Source: Brevibacillus daliensis (GTDB lineage Bacteria > Bacillota > Bacilli > Brevibacillales > Brevibacillaceae). From it: DNA of 64,000 bases. Under the pieces are notes generated by a model. The model was not told the origin of the DNA. It saw only the letters and a program-made list of their open reading frames with translations, and searched no databases. Position numbers and translations under genes: made by a program. Location of the stretch: NCBI RefSeq assembly GCF_021245735.1, contig NZ_JAJISB010000016.1, forward strand, positions 46,185 to 110,184, written 5' to 3'. This document shows, in pieces, positions 47,626 to 56,568 of this stretch (position 1 is the first letter of the stretch; each line of letters starts with the position of its first letter).

Positions 47626-47682
47626 TTCTTATATAAAATATATTTTATTATTACTAATATATTAAGAATGGAGAGATAAAGA

Positions 47683-48090
47683 ATGACGAAAATGACAGGG
47701 GTAACAACTATTATGCGTGTTGTGTTGGGGATTATATTTCTCCTTCACGGAATTACTAAGTTCCAAATGGGTTTAGGTAATGTAGATGCTTGGTTTAGTT
47801 CTATGGGTATTCCTGGATTTATCGCTTATATCGCAGCAATAGTAGAAGTAGCTGGTGGCATTATGCTTATTGTTGGATTGTACACCCGCTTTGTATCAGC
47901 TTTGTTTATCCTATTGATGCTTGGCGCGATCATTACTGTGAAGCTTTCTGCAGGACTACTTGGAAGCGATCAGATGCCTGGGTACGAGATGGAAATAGGA
48001 TTTATGTTGATCTCTATGCATCTGCTTGTATCTGAGCCTACGCCACTTTCAGTTGATCACATGATTCGTAGCAAGCGTAGCGTATCTTAA
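47683..48090 (+). CDS. DoxX-family membrane protein
   Basis: This 135-residue protein has four transmembrane helices and the DoxX opening MRVVLGIIFLLHGITKFQMGL followed by EVAGGIMLIVGLYTRFVSALF. DoxX proteins are linked to redox, quinone or aromatic stress, though the reaction is unclear. It is first of two genes, with the dioxygenase-fold gene starting within 50 bp, opposite an XRE-cupin regulator. GGAGAG ribosome site. Confidence 0.9.
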   Translation: MTKMTGVTTIMRVVLGIIFLLHGITKFQMGLGNVDAWFSSMGIPGFIAYIAAIVEVAGGIMLIVGLYTRFVSALFILLMLGAIITVKLSAGLLGSDQMPGYEMEIGFMLISMHLLVSEPTPLSVDHMIRSKRSVS

Positions 48091-48135
48091 CAATAATTGA
48101 AGAGATATGTTATGGAAAAAGGAGTGAATCGCTAT

Positions 48136-48906
48136 ATGATGCCATCATATTTTTTCGCGCACGGTGCACCTTCTCTTGTTCTTGAAGATCATGCGTACAA
48201 TGACTTATTGAAAAGCTTTGCGGCCCATACAACAAAGCCAAAAGCGATTGTAATTTTTTCTGCTCATTGGGAGCAACAAACTCAAACAGTGAGCGCGGTT
48301 GATGAGTACAGCACCATTTATGATTTTGGTGGGTTCCAGGATGAGCTTTACCGTATGACCTATCCAGCCAAAGGTAATCGATCGCTAAGCGACGAGATCC
48401 AAGCGTTGTTCTCCAAGCACGGGATTCAGAGCACGTTGGATGAAGAGAGAGGACTTGATCACGGTGCTTGGGTAGTTCTCAAGCTGATTTATCCCGATGT
48501 GGATATTCCTGTTGTAGCCTTATCCGTCAACCGATATCTGACCAATGAACAGCAGTATCAAATCGGTAAAGCCTTGTCCGAGCTTAGGGAACAGGATGTG
48601 TTGATTATTGGTAGCGGGGGAACCGTGCACAATCTGCGGAGAGTAAATTGGAATTCAAAAGGTACTGATTCATGGGCCGAAGAATTCGATAACTGGTTGC
48701 AGAGCAAACTGGAAACGTGGGATGTTACTTCCTTGTTTAACTATAGGGAACTAGCTCCATATGCCCAAGATGCCGTGCCAACAAATGAACATTTTATTCC
48801 TTTGCTAATTGCGATGGGGGCTGGTGATGCGAATCGGGATGCAAAATTGCTTCACCGCAGCTATCAGTACGGTAATTTAAGCTTAAGCTGCTGGCAGTTT
48901 AATTAA
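48136..48906 (+). CDS. LigB/DODA-family extradiol dioxygenase-like protein
   Basis: This 256-residue protein belongs to the class III extradiol ring-cleavage dioxygenase family (E. coli YgiD/DODA-like). Metal-ligand segments are FFAHGAPSL, FSAHWEQQT and LDHGAWVVL, with IGSGGTVHNLR and NEHFIPLLIAMGA later. It would open catechols such as DOPA-like compounds, or degrade a quinone precursor. Start MMPSYFFAHG (48136) fits the family N-terminus and has AAGGAG upstream; ATG 48112 gives a longer form. Paired with DoxX. Confidence 0.88.
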   Translation: MMPSYFFAHGAPSLVLEDHAYNDLLKSFAAHTTKPKAIVIFSAHWEQQTQTVSAVDEYSTIYDFGGFQDELYRMTYPAKGNRSLSDEIQALFSKHGIQSTLDEERGLDHGAWVVLKLIYPDVDIPVVALSVNRYLTNEQQYQIGKALSELREQDVLIIGSGGTVHNLRRVNWNSKGTDSWAEEFDNWLQSKLETWDVTSLFNYRELAPYAQDAVPTNEHFIPLLIAMGAGDANRDAKLLHRSYQYGNLSLSCWQFN

Positions 48907-48955
48907 TAGTGATGGCGGTTTGAGATGATATAAGTTTAGGTTAGCACTAAGTTTC

Positions 48956-48984
48956 AGGGCACCCAATTGAGGGTGCCCTTTTGG
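48956..48984 (+). terminator. Terminator after the LigB-like gene
   Basis: AGGGCACCC/GGGTGCCCT (48956-48964 with 48971-48979), six-base loop, then TTTTGG. Confidence 0.9.
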
Positions 48985-49226
48985 TTTTGATGTGGGAGTA
49001 ATGATTGCTAAATATCAAATGTTTTTGGAATATGAACTTCAAGGATGGCTTGAAGGAAGGCTTGTCAATAGGAGAAGACTATGACAGTATATACTTATAT
49101 GAGGAAATCCCTATATGTTAGCTACTAAATTCAAAGCCCATACCTGCTATTCTTATAAAGCTGTAAAAAAGAAAATGTAATTCTTATATAGTAGAATGTA
49201 CAACAACAAATGGAGGAAATGAATCT

Positions 49227-49568
49227 ATGTCTACTTTGCCAAATTGCCCAAAATGTAATTCAGAATACACGTACGAGGACGGAAGCCATTTTGTTTGTCC
49301 TGAGTGTGCTCATGAGTGGAGTCTAGAGCTAGATACCGAAAATAATGAAGATAATAAGGTTATCAGAGATGCAAATGGAAATGTCCTAAACGATGGTGAT
49401 ACTGTATCTGTAATCAAAGACCTTAAAGTAAAAGGATCATCATCAGTCCTGAAAATAGGTACAAAAGTAAAAAATATACGTTTGGTTGATGGTGATCACG
49501 ACATTGATTGCAAAATTGATGGTTTTGGAGCTATGAAACTAAAATCTGAGTTTGTTAAAAAGATATAG
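49227..49568 (+). CDS. PhnA/YjdM-family zinc-ribbon protein
   Basis: This 113-residue protein has an N-terminal zinc ribbon (CPKC and CPEC, about residues 8-31) and a C-terminal SH3-like domain ([28 protein letters not shown]). This matches the PhnA family, which is not the phosphonoacetate hydrolase despite the name and has no settled function. GGAGG ribosome site; monocistronic with a terminator behind it. Confidence 0.92.
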   Translation: MSTLPNCPKCNSEYTYEDGSHFVCPECAHEWSLELDTENNEDNKVIRDANGNVLNDGDTVSVIKDLKVKGSSSVLKIGTKVKNIRLVDGDHDIDCKIDGFGAMKLKSEFVKKI

Positions 49569-49617
49569 ATACAGTTTTAATGCAATAGAACCGATATCAT
49601 TACTGTTCTCTTCAAAT

Positions 49618-49662
49618 GAAAGGATGAATTACCTAATAAACAAGGTAATCCATCCTTTTTTC
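49618..49662. terminator. Bidirectional terminator, phnA-like and pirin genes
   Basis: AGGATGAATTACCT pairs with AGGTAATCCATCCT (one mismatch), with A and T runs on opposite sides. Confidence 0.85.
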
Positions 49663-49663
49663 A

Positions 49664-50548
49664 TTAGAAATCAAGGTTCCCCATTTTACCGGAGTGGTAC
49701 TCCTCAAAGGCTGTAATAATTTCTTCACGGGTATTCATGACGAAAGGTCCATGCATATAAATGGGCTCATTGATCGGTTCTCCACTAAGAATGATCACGA
49801 GGGTATCGTCAGTTAGGCCTTCAATGAGAATTTCCCCTTGTGTGTTTGAGAAGAGTATAAAATCCCCTTCATTGGCTTGTTTTGTTTCATTGATCTGGGC
49901 ACTTCCTTTAAGTACCATAGCAGCTGTGTTATGAGTAGCTGGATGTTCAAAGCGAGCTTTTCCGTTCTTGTTAAAAGCGATATCGAACAAATTAATTGGT
50001 GTAAAAGTTTGCGCTGGTCCATGAGCTCCATTAAAATCTCCAGCAATGATTCGAACACTTCCACCATCGTCGGGAAGTTCTACACGTCCCATATCTTCTT
50101 TCAATAATGCCTGATATCTAGGTTCATGCGATTTATTAGCACGTGGGAGGTTGACCCAGAGTTGGATAAAATGGAATTCACCGCCGCGTTTCGAGAATTC
50201 TTTCTCGTGGTACTCCTTGTGAAGCAGTCCAGAACCGGCTGTCATCCATTGAACGTCACCAGGTCCGATAATCCCGTGGTTGCCAAAGCTGTCATGATGC
50301 TCAACATAGCCTTCGTATGCGATAGATACGGTTTCGAATCCTTTATGCGGATGGGCGCCAACACCTTTTACTTCGTTACTTGGTGGGAAAACAAAAGGTG
50401 CATTATAGTCCATCAAAAGAAACGGGCTGATTCGTTCTGCAAAATTAGTTCCTGATGGGAAGTAGTTGGATACGCGAAATCCATCTCCTACCATATGAAA
50501 TGGGGCCCCTCTAAATGTTCCTTCAATAGCTCTAAATGTGTTAGTCAT
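49664..50548 (-). CDS. Pirin-family protein
   Basis: This 294-residue bicupin has metal-binding motifs GVGAHPHKGFETVSIAYEG, HHDSFGNHG and the Glu in LLHKEYHEKE. The second cupin (about 165-285) is degenerate. Bacterial pirins act as quercetin 2,3-dioxygenases or as regulators of central metabolism; they often respond to electrophile stress, in line with the DoxX/LigB pair nearby. Single gene. Confidence 0.9.
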   Translation of the reverse strand: MTNTFRAIEGTFRGAPFHMVGDGFRVSNYFPSGTNFAERISPFLLMDYNAPFVFPPSNEVKGVGAHPHKGFETVSIAYEGYVEHHDSFGNHGIIGPGDVQWMTAGSGLLHKEYHEKEFSKRGGEFHFIQLWVNLPRANKSHEPRYQALLKEDMGRVELPDDGGSVRIIAGDFNGAHGPAQTFTPINLFDIAFNKNGKARFEHPATHNTAAMVLKGSAQINETKQANEGDFILFSNTQGEILIEGLTDDTLVIILSGEPINEPIYMHGPFVMNTREEIITAFEEYHSGKMGNLDF

Positions 50549-50828
50549 GTTATTACACTCCTTTTTCCGTTATTTTGGTATTGATCACTCTTCGATCTTC
50601 ATAGCAGGGTATTCGTTGAATCGGGATCTTGCCTTTGGTGTACAGTGTTTCTAATATGCCAAACTTGGATGGTGACAATAGGAATCACCTCGCAAATTTT
50701 CTTTAATTTAATAATCTCTATTTAACTTATCTTTAATTGAAGATAATATGTAATTTACTTTTTGTCAACTCTTAAAATATCGGTGAATGTTTCCGTGATA
50801 TACTATTTATCCTAAGAAGAGATGAATG

Positions 50829-50854
50829 AACAAAACGGTCATGACCGTTTTGTT
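50829..50854. promoter_or_regulatory. 26-bp perfect palindrome in a 400-bp gene-free region
   Basis: AACAAAACGGTCA followed by its exact complement; then GACCGC-AA-GCGGTC lies at 50856-50869. It is 95-120 bp before the gene at 50949 and far from the pirin start, so it looks like an operator or a paired regulatory structure. The rest of 50549-50948 is AT-rich without a gene. Confidence 0.6.
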
Positions 50855-50948
50855 GGACCGCAAGCGGTCACATCCCAATTTTATGAAAAATGTCGAAACG
50901 TTTTTCACAGAAAAATACACATAATGAAAAAGTAAAGGAGTATTCAAT

Positions 50949-51629
50949 ATGAATTCGCCCAAAAGTGTTATTGAGAAATTAAATATAAATAAATACCCGG
51001 CCAAACTAATCCTTCATATTCCTGAGGATAATAATGACTTTCAGGGATTAGAGTATGACACATCTATTAAAAAAGATAAGTACGATCTTATCTTTATCTT
51101 TATTTTCGGATTAGAAGATCTTACTACGTATGTAAAGGAAATTATTGATAAGCAATTACTTACGGATAAAGGTTATGTATTCTTTGCGTACCCGAAAAAG
51201 AATAACCCTACATATAAGGAATACATAGACCGTGACAGTTTATTTAGTCAAATTCCTCAAAATGAGGACGGGTATGTCTATGGAAGTACTATAAAATTTT
51301 CTAGAATGGTTAGCTTAAATGATATTTTCACTGTAGTCGGGCTTAAGTCAGAAGCACCAAAGAAAGTAAAAAAAGCTACTAGCACGAAAAGCAGTCAGTG
51401 TGTAGACGACTACATTGAACATGTTGAGGATATTAAGCAGCATTTGAAAAAGAATGAGGATTTATTACAAACATACAACCAGTTACCCTTTGGTTATCAA
51501 AAGGATTGGGCACGTTATGTATATAGCGCTAAGAGAAAAGAGACGCAAGAAAAGCGCTTGTCAGAAATGGAGACTATCTTAGGAGAAGGATATAAATCAA
51601 TGGATTTATATAGAAAAAATAAGAAATAG
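50949..51629 (+). CDS. Two-domain protein with C-terminal YdeI/OmpD-associated-like domain
   Basis: In this 226-residue protein, residues 1-125 resemble a DUF3052-like fold (PAKLILHIPEDNNDF, YDLIFIFIFGLEDLTTYV). Residues about 150-220 carry the YdeI/OmdA-type end LLQTYNQLPFGYQKDWARYVYSAKRKETQEKRLSEM, which is described as bacteriocin-protection or OmpD-associated. No signal peptide. AAAGGAG ribosome site. The true function is unknown; the domain calls are from recalled sequence style. Confidence 0.7.
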   Translation: MNSPKSVIEKLNINKYPAKLILHIPEDNNDFQGLEYDTSIKKDKYDLIFIFIFGLEDLTTYVKEIIDKQLLTDKGYVFFAYPKKNNPTYKEYIDRDSLFSQIPQNEDGYVYGSTIKFSRMVSLNDIFTVVGLKSEAPKKVKKATSTKSSQCVDDYIEHVEDIKQHLKKNEDLLQTYNQLPFGYQKDWARYVYSAKRKETQEKRLSEMETILGEGYKSMDLYRKNKK

Positions 51630-51668
51630 GAAAATACAGGGAGTAATCTCCAGCTGTATCACCTACAA

Positions 51669-51733
51669 AAAGAACTGCAACCGGAATTAAGTGGGTATTA
51701 AAATCCACTATTCCAGCTACAGTTCTTTTTTCG
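51669..51733. terminator. Imperfect bidirectional hairpin, YdeI-like and ppdK
   Basis: AAGAACTG at 51670 pairs with CAGTTCTT at 51719, with inner GGAAT/ATTCC and GTGG/CCAC stems and T-rich exit. Confidence 0.7.
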
Positions 51734-51777
51734 TATTCCTTGTATTTGTTAGCCGTTTATTCTAGGGCTTTCCAGCA

Positions 51778-54405
51778 TTACTTCTTAAAAGGCTCATCTA
51801 TAGCAACCTGCGCAGCCACTAATTTGGCAACAGGTACGCGATAAGGAGAGCAGGACACGTATGATAAACCTAGCTCGTGGAAGAAGCGAATGGAGGCAGG
51901 ATCACCGCCAACTTCACCACATACGCCTATTTTAAGAGCAGGTTTTACTACTCTTCCTTTTTTGCAGGCAATGGAGATAAGTTCTCCTACGCCATCGAAG
52001 TCCAATGTTTGGAATGGATCGTTTTTCATGATGCCTTTTTCGATATAATCCCAAGAGAATTTTTCTGAGTCATCTCGGGAGAAACCGTATGTCATTTGAG
52101 TTAAATCATTGGTACCAAAGCTGAAGAACTCAGCTTCCTTCGCAATTTCATCGGCTGTTAAACAAGCACGAGGAATTTCGATCATTGTTCCTATTTGATA
52201 GCCGATTTGAATGTTTTCTTGTTGCAGGATATCTTCGATTGTCTTCGCAATGTTATCTTTCACATAGTTGTATTCTTTTTGCGATCCAATGAAAGGAATC
52301 ATAATCTCTGGAGCAACTTCGATACCAGACTTTTGTATAACAATTGCACTCTCGATAATAGCTTTTGCCTGCATATTATAAATTTCAGGATAAGTAATAC
52401 CAAGGCGACAACCACGATGCCCTAACATTGGATTTACTTCTGACAATTCATGCAGACGTTGTTTCAAATAGAAGGTAGAAATCGACAGATCTTCTGCTAG
52501 CTTATTAATTTCATCCTCTGTTTTTGGCAAAAATTCATGAAGAGGAGGATCAAGTAGTCGAATGTTAACTGGTTTTCCAGCTGTGATGGTAAATAGCTGA
52601 ATAAAATCTTCTTTCTGCATGAGAAGTAATTGGTCCAATGCTTTTTGACGTTCATCTATACTTTCAGCAAGGATCATTTGACGAACAGCAAATATACGAT
52701 TTTCATTGAAAAACATATGCTCAGTGCGGCACAATCCAATTCCTGTTACACCAAAGTGGATAGCGGTTTGTACGTCCTTTGGCGTATCAGCATTGGCGCG
52801 AACTTCTAATTTGCTGAATTCATCTGTCCACGACATAAATTCCTTAAAGGAGTCTCCCATTGAATTATGATCATATGGAATTTCCCCTAGATATACCTTA
52901 CCTGTTCCACCATCCAAGGAAATATAATCTCCTTCTTTAATGACGATGTCCCCGTAGCTTATTTCTTTTTTCTTTTCGTCAATGGTTAACGTGCTACAGC
53001 CAGCGATGCAACATAATCCCATTCCTCTTGCTACAACAGCGGCATGGGAGGTCATTCCACCACGTGATGTGAGAATACCTGCACTAGATACCATTCCCTC
53101 GATATCCTCTGGAGAGGTTTCCAATCTTGCTAATATACATGTTTCGCCTCGTTTTTTGGCGGCAACTACATCGTCAGCATGGAAGTAAACCTTACCGCTT
53201 GCTGCGCCAGGAGATGCAGGTAATCCGCTTGTAATCAAATTAGCTTGCTTAAGTCCTTGCACATCAAAAGTAGGGTGCAGGATCTGTTCAATTTGTTTAG
53301 CTGACACTCTTCGCATCGCCTGTTTTTTGGTAATCAATTTTTCCTCAACCAGGTCTACAGCGATTTTGATACTTGCCTGTGCAGTTCTTTTGCCATTTCT
53401 GGTTTGAAGAATAAAGAGCTTTCCAGTTTCAACAGTGAATTCAATATCCTGCATATCTAGATAGTGGTTTTCTAATAGACTTGTAATTTTTACAAATTCA
53501 TCATACACATGGGGCATGATATTTCTTAGCTTATCGATGCTTTCAGGTGTACGTATACCTGCAACAACATCTTCACCCTGAGCATTCATGAGGAATTCAC
53601 CAAATAATTTTGCCTCACCTGTAGAGGGGTTTCTTGTAAAAGCAACTCCCGTTCCGCTGGTATCACCCATATTACCAAATACCATGGATTGAATATTTAC
53701 AGCGGTTCCTAAATGATCGGGAATATCATTTAATTGTCGATATACTTTTGCCCGTGCATTATCCCATGAGGAAAATACAGCTTCTACTGCCAATAGCAAT
53801 TGTTGTTTAGGTTCCTCTGGAAAATCACTTTGGGTTTCTGTTTGGTAGATTTCTTTATATTGTTGTACAAGTTTTTTTAAATCAGAAGCAGGTATGTCAG
53901 CATCTATCTTGTAGTTATTTTTTGCTTTTATTTGTTCTAATTTCTTTTCGAATTTTTCTCTCGGCACATGCATGACAACGTCTGAGAACATTTGAATAAA
54001 TCTGCGATAGCTATCATAAGCAAAGCGTTCGTTTTGGGTGGCTTCAGCAAGGGCAACCACAGTTTTATTATTTAATCCCAGATTTAAGATCGTATCCATC
54101 ATACCAGGCATAGAAAAAACAGAGCCAGATCGAACAGAAACAAGAAGAGGATTTTTTACATCTCCAAAATTTTTACCCATTTGTACTTCCAATGCAGCAA
54201 TTTCTTTTTCAAGCTCTTTCAATAAGTCATCTGATAGCTTTTTACCTGTTTGATAAAATTGGCGACAAGCTTCGGTTGTAATCGTAAAACCAGATGGAAC
54301 AGGCAAACCGAGGTTTGTCATCTCTGCCAGATTTGCCCCTTTACCCCCAAGTAAAATTGACATATCCTTTGAACCTTCTTGAAAGCGATACACTAGTTTC
54401 TCCAT
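51778..54405 (-). CDS. ppdK: Pyruvate, phosphate dikinase
   Basis: This 875-residue PPDK interconverts pyruvate, ATP and phosphate with phosphoenolpyruvate, AMP and pyrophosphate. Domains: N-terminal ATP-grasp part (about 1-340; GGKGANLAEM, SVRSGSVFSMPGMMDTILNLG), swivelling His domain (about 390-510; catalytic His in GGMTSHAAVVARGMG) and a PEP/pyruvate TIM barrel (about 520-875; GLCRTEHMF, FSFGTNDLTQMTYGFSRDD, catalytic Cys in IGVCGE). It is monocistronic, with AGGAGG ribosome site and a CcpN-like operator upstream, which suits a gluconeogenic gene shut off by sugar. Confidence 0.97.
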   Translation of the reverse strand: MEKLVYRFQEGSKDMSILLGGKGANLAEMTNLGLPVPSGFTITTEACRQFYQTGKKLSDDLLKELEKEIAALEVQMGKNFGDVKNPLLVSVRSGSVFSMPGMMDTILNLGLNNKTVVALAEATQNERFAYDSYRRFIQMFSDVVMHVPREKFEKKLEQIKAKNNYKIDADIPASDLKKLVQQYKEIYQTETQSDFPEEPKQQLLLAVEAVFSSWDNARAKVYRQLNDIPDHLGTAVNIQSMVFGNMGDTSGTGVAFTRNPSTGEAKLFGEFLMNAQGEDVVAGIRTPESIDKLRNIMPHVYDEFVKITSLLENHYLDMQDIEFTVETGKLFILQTRNGKRTAQASIKIAVDLVEEKLITKKQAMRRVSAKQIEQILHPTFDVQGLKQANLITSGLPASPGAASGKVYFHADDVVAAKKRGETCILARLETSPEDIEGMVSSAGILTSRGGMTSHAAVVARGMGLCCIAGCSTLTIDEKKKEISYGDIVIKEGDYISLDGGTGKVYLGEIPYDHNSMGDSFKEFMSWTDEFSKLEVRANADTPKDVQTAIHFGVTGIGLCRTEHMFFNENRIFAVRQMILAESIDERQKALDQLLLMQKEDFIQLFTITAGKPVNIRLLDPPLHEFLPKTEDEINKLAEDLSISTFYLKQRLHELSEVNPMLGHRGCRLGITYPEIYNMQAKAIIESAIVIQKSGIEVAPEIMIPFIGSQKEYNYVKDNIAKTIEDILQQENIQIGYQIGTMIEIPRACLTADEIAKEAEFFSFGTNDLTQMTYGFSRDDSEKFSWDYIEKGIMKNDPFQTLDFDGVGELISIACKKGRVVKPALKIGVCGEVGGDPASIRFFHELGLSYVSCSPYRVPVAKLVAAQVAIDEPFKK

Positions 54406-54484
54406 GATATCCTCCTATATCTCGTTTCTTGATGGAATAACGTGATGGCAAACAGTAATATGAGCATTAATTATGAAGAATTCA

Positions 54485-54525
54485 TATATGTGTTATACTT
54501 TTTATTTTGTAGTATAACACATATA
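54485..54525. promoter_or_regulatory. Inverted repeat matching CcpN-type boxes upstream of ppdK
   Basis: A perfect 14-bp inverted repeat (54485-54498 with 54512-54525) has a 13-nt spacer. Each arm contains TGTGTTATACT, which fits the B. subtilis CcpN consensus TRTGHYATAYW as I recall it. It lies 80-120 bp before the ppdK start. The rest of 54406-54706 is AT-rich with no gene. Confidence 0.6.
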
Positions 54526-54706
54526 ATTTCAAGAGTATTTTTTTACAAATTACTGAAATGGTGTGAAAAATAATAATCGTACAAACTTATGATAAGAAAA
54601 ACTCCTATCGAAGTCCTTTCGCAGTTCTAATACATCTAAAATATGTTTTTTATAACAGTCATAGTGCATAATACAGACATACATACAAAACAGGAGGAAT
54701 ACTATA

Positions 54707-55177
54707 ATGTCCCAAGCAATTATCCAAACAGCAAAAACAGTACGCCAACTAGTAATCAAGCAGATTGAGGCAATTCCGGAGGAGCTATTCGATTCCCAGC
54801 CTGAAGGTTTTAGCAATACAGTTAGATGGAATGTGGGTCACATCATTTCCAGCTTTGAATTCTTCCTTACCATAGGTGGCATAACGTTTACATCTCAACT
54901 TCCTGAGAATTATCGTGCTTTATTCTCTACAGGAACACGTCCATCCGATTGGTCCGAGGCAGGACCTTCTAAGGAAGAGCTTCTGTCCCATATGTCAGGA
55001 CAGCTTGCTATCATCAACGAGATTACTCCTGATGTACTTAACCAAACACTACAAACACCTGTAGAGTTAGGTTTCTTACGCTTTGATACCGTTGGTGAAA
55101 TCTTTAATTTTGCTTTTATTCATGAAGCCATGCATTTGACAACGATCTCTTGCCTTGTAAAAGTAAGCAATAAATAG
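54707..55177 (+). CDS. DinB-like metal-binding four-helix protein
   Basis: This 156-residue protein is of the DinB/YfiT-like superfamily: a long first helix, then WNVGHIISSFEF (metal His), and FNFAFIHEAMHLTTI with the His pair near the C-terminus. Members include thiol transferases and DNA-damage-induced proteins; this one is too generic to assign. AGGAGG ribosome site; divergent from ppdK with the CcpN-like repeat in between. Confidence 0.85.
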   Translation: MSQAIIQTAKTVRQLVIKQIEAIPEELFDSQPEGFSNTVRWNVGHIISSFEFFLTIGGITFTSQLPENYRALFSTGTRPSDWSEAGPSKEELLSHMSGQLAIINEITPDVLNQTLQTPVELGFLRFDTVGEIFNFAFIHEAMHLTTISCLVKVSNK

Positions 55178-55200
55178 TAAAGCTTCTTTTACTATTGCGG

Positions 55201-55238
55201 CCGTTAGAGAGGTAATTCTCTAACGGTTCTTCTATTTT
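55201..55238 (+). terminator. Terminator after the DinB-like gene
   Basis: CCGTTAGAGA/TCTCTAACGG (55201-55210 with 55217-55226), then TTCTTCTATTTTTT. Confidence 0.9.
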
Positions 55239-55367
55239 TTGACTATACTCATTTACTGGCTAATCTCTTAATTATCATTGCTGTTCAAGTTAATCGTGAA
55301 ATGGAAGTCAATGAGATTATTCATGTGAGTAGATGTTATGACATAAAGAAAGTGGGAGGAACCAAGA

Positions 55368-56324
55368 ATGATACAGAGGCTTAATGCTGCGAGAATACTG
55401 CTGTTTGCAGTCATTCTAGTATTGATGACTGCATGCTCGACACAAAATGTACAACCACCAGCTGAGAAAACACCTGCCCCATCCACAGAGACAGTAACTA
55501 CACCTATTAAGGTAGTAGATGGAGTTGGCAAGGAGATAACTTTTGATAAAAAACCTGGGCGTATCGTATCTTTGATGCCTAGCAATACAGAAATTCTATT
55601 TGCGTTGGGTGTTGGTGATAAGGTTGTCGGTGTAACTGATGTATGTGATTTCCCTCAAGAAGCAACTACCAAGACGAAGGTATCAAATAGTATGACGGTT
55701 AACATTGAGGCTATTGTAGCTTTGAAGCCTGATGTCGTATTTGCTTATGCAATGGGGAATGGGGACGTAGTACGTAATTTGGAAGAGCTGGGATTGAAGG
55801 TAGTAACAATTAAATCAGCTGCTACTATTGATGATGTATATTCAGATATTGAGCTATTTGCCAAGATCACAGGTACGGAAGAAAAGGGTAAAGAGATCGT
55901 AGCAGGAATGAAGCAAAAACTAGAAGGAATTGTTAATGCGGCTAGTAAGGTTGAGAAGAAAAAGCAGGTTTATCTAGAAATAGCACCTAATCCCGACATT
56001 TGGACAGCAGGATCAGGAACATTCCAAGATGAGACGCTAAAACTGATTGGAGTAGAAAATACGTTTAGCGATGTAACAGGTTGGTCCAAGGTTTCTGAGG
56101 AGGCTGTTATTAAAAGAAAACCAGAAGTTATTTTGACTACCGTAGATTATGTACAAGAACCTGAGAAGGAAATCATGACGAGGAAATCATGGCAGGGCAT
56201 ACCTGCGGTTAAAAATAAAAATGTATTTTATGTGGACAGCGATCTGACTACAAGACCAGGACCTAGGATAGTAGATGGCATAGAGGTAATGTTTAAAGCA
56301 ATTTATCCAGATTTAGCACAATAA
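55368..56324 (+). CDS. BtuF-like cobalamin/iron-chelate-binding lipoprotein
   Basis: This 318-residue protein has a lipobox LMTAC (Cys 23), a Pro/Thr-rich linker and a class III binding fold: GRIVSLMPSNTEILFALGVGDKVVGVTDVCDFP is typical of BtuF, followed by LKPDVVFAY and a C-lobe with VFYVDSDLTTRPGPRIVDGIE. It would bind vitamin B12 or a related corrinoid outside the membrane. No permease or ATPase gene follows, and I saw no cobalamin riboswitch upstream, so it must use a transporter encoded elsewhere. Terminator follows. Confidence 0.85.
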   Translation: MIQRLNAARILLFAVILVLMTACSTQNVQPPAEKTPAPSTETVTTPIKVVDGVGKEITFDKKPGRIVSLMPSNTEILFALGVGDKVVGVTDVCDFPQEATTKTKVSNSMTVNIEAIVALKPDVVFAYAMGNGDVVRNLEELGLKVVTIKSAATIDDVYSDIELFAKITGTEEKGKEIVAGMKQKLEGIVNAASKVEKKKQVYLEIAPNPDIWTAGSGTFQDETLKLIGVENTFSDVTGWSKVSEEAVIKRKPEVILTTVDYVQEPEKEIMTRKSWQGIPAVKNKNVFYVDSDLTTRPGPRIVDGIEVMFKAIYPDLAQ

Positions 56325-56342
56325 TAAGATTGAATGTTATAG

Positions 56343-56372
56343 AACCAGTCGGTATATCGGCTGGTTTTTTTA
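56343..56372 (+). terminator. Terminator after the BtuF-like gene
   Basis: ACCAGTCG/CGGCTGGT (56344-56351 with 56358-56365, one G-T pair), six-base loop, then seven T. Confidence 0.88.
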
Positions 56373-56568
56373 TGTGTTTTTTTTCATGTATTTTACTGAG
56401 ATTCGGCAAAACACGAATGATTTTTATGTTAGTACCACATGATTATTTATTAAATACGAATAATAAAAAGTTATTACATTGATAAAGATCGGTTTTTGTG
56501 TTAATTTTCAAATATGAAATGATTAAAAACTCATCTGAGAGATTTAGGGGAAAAGGAGAAAGAGAGAA

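Noticed and set aside
55170..55195. Possible fourth att-like site (AAATAGTAAAGC)
   Set aside because: Only the last dozen bases match and the PYHK-coding part is absent; likely chance.
55240..55367. Cobalamin riboswitch before the BtuF-like gene
   Set aside because: The gap is too short and shows no B12-box-like or pseudoknot pattern.
56373..56568. Purine riboswitch before the permease/phosphoribosyltransferase operon
   Set aside because: No three-way junction with the conserved purine-aptamer loops could be found by eye.
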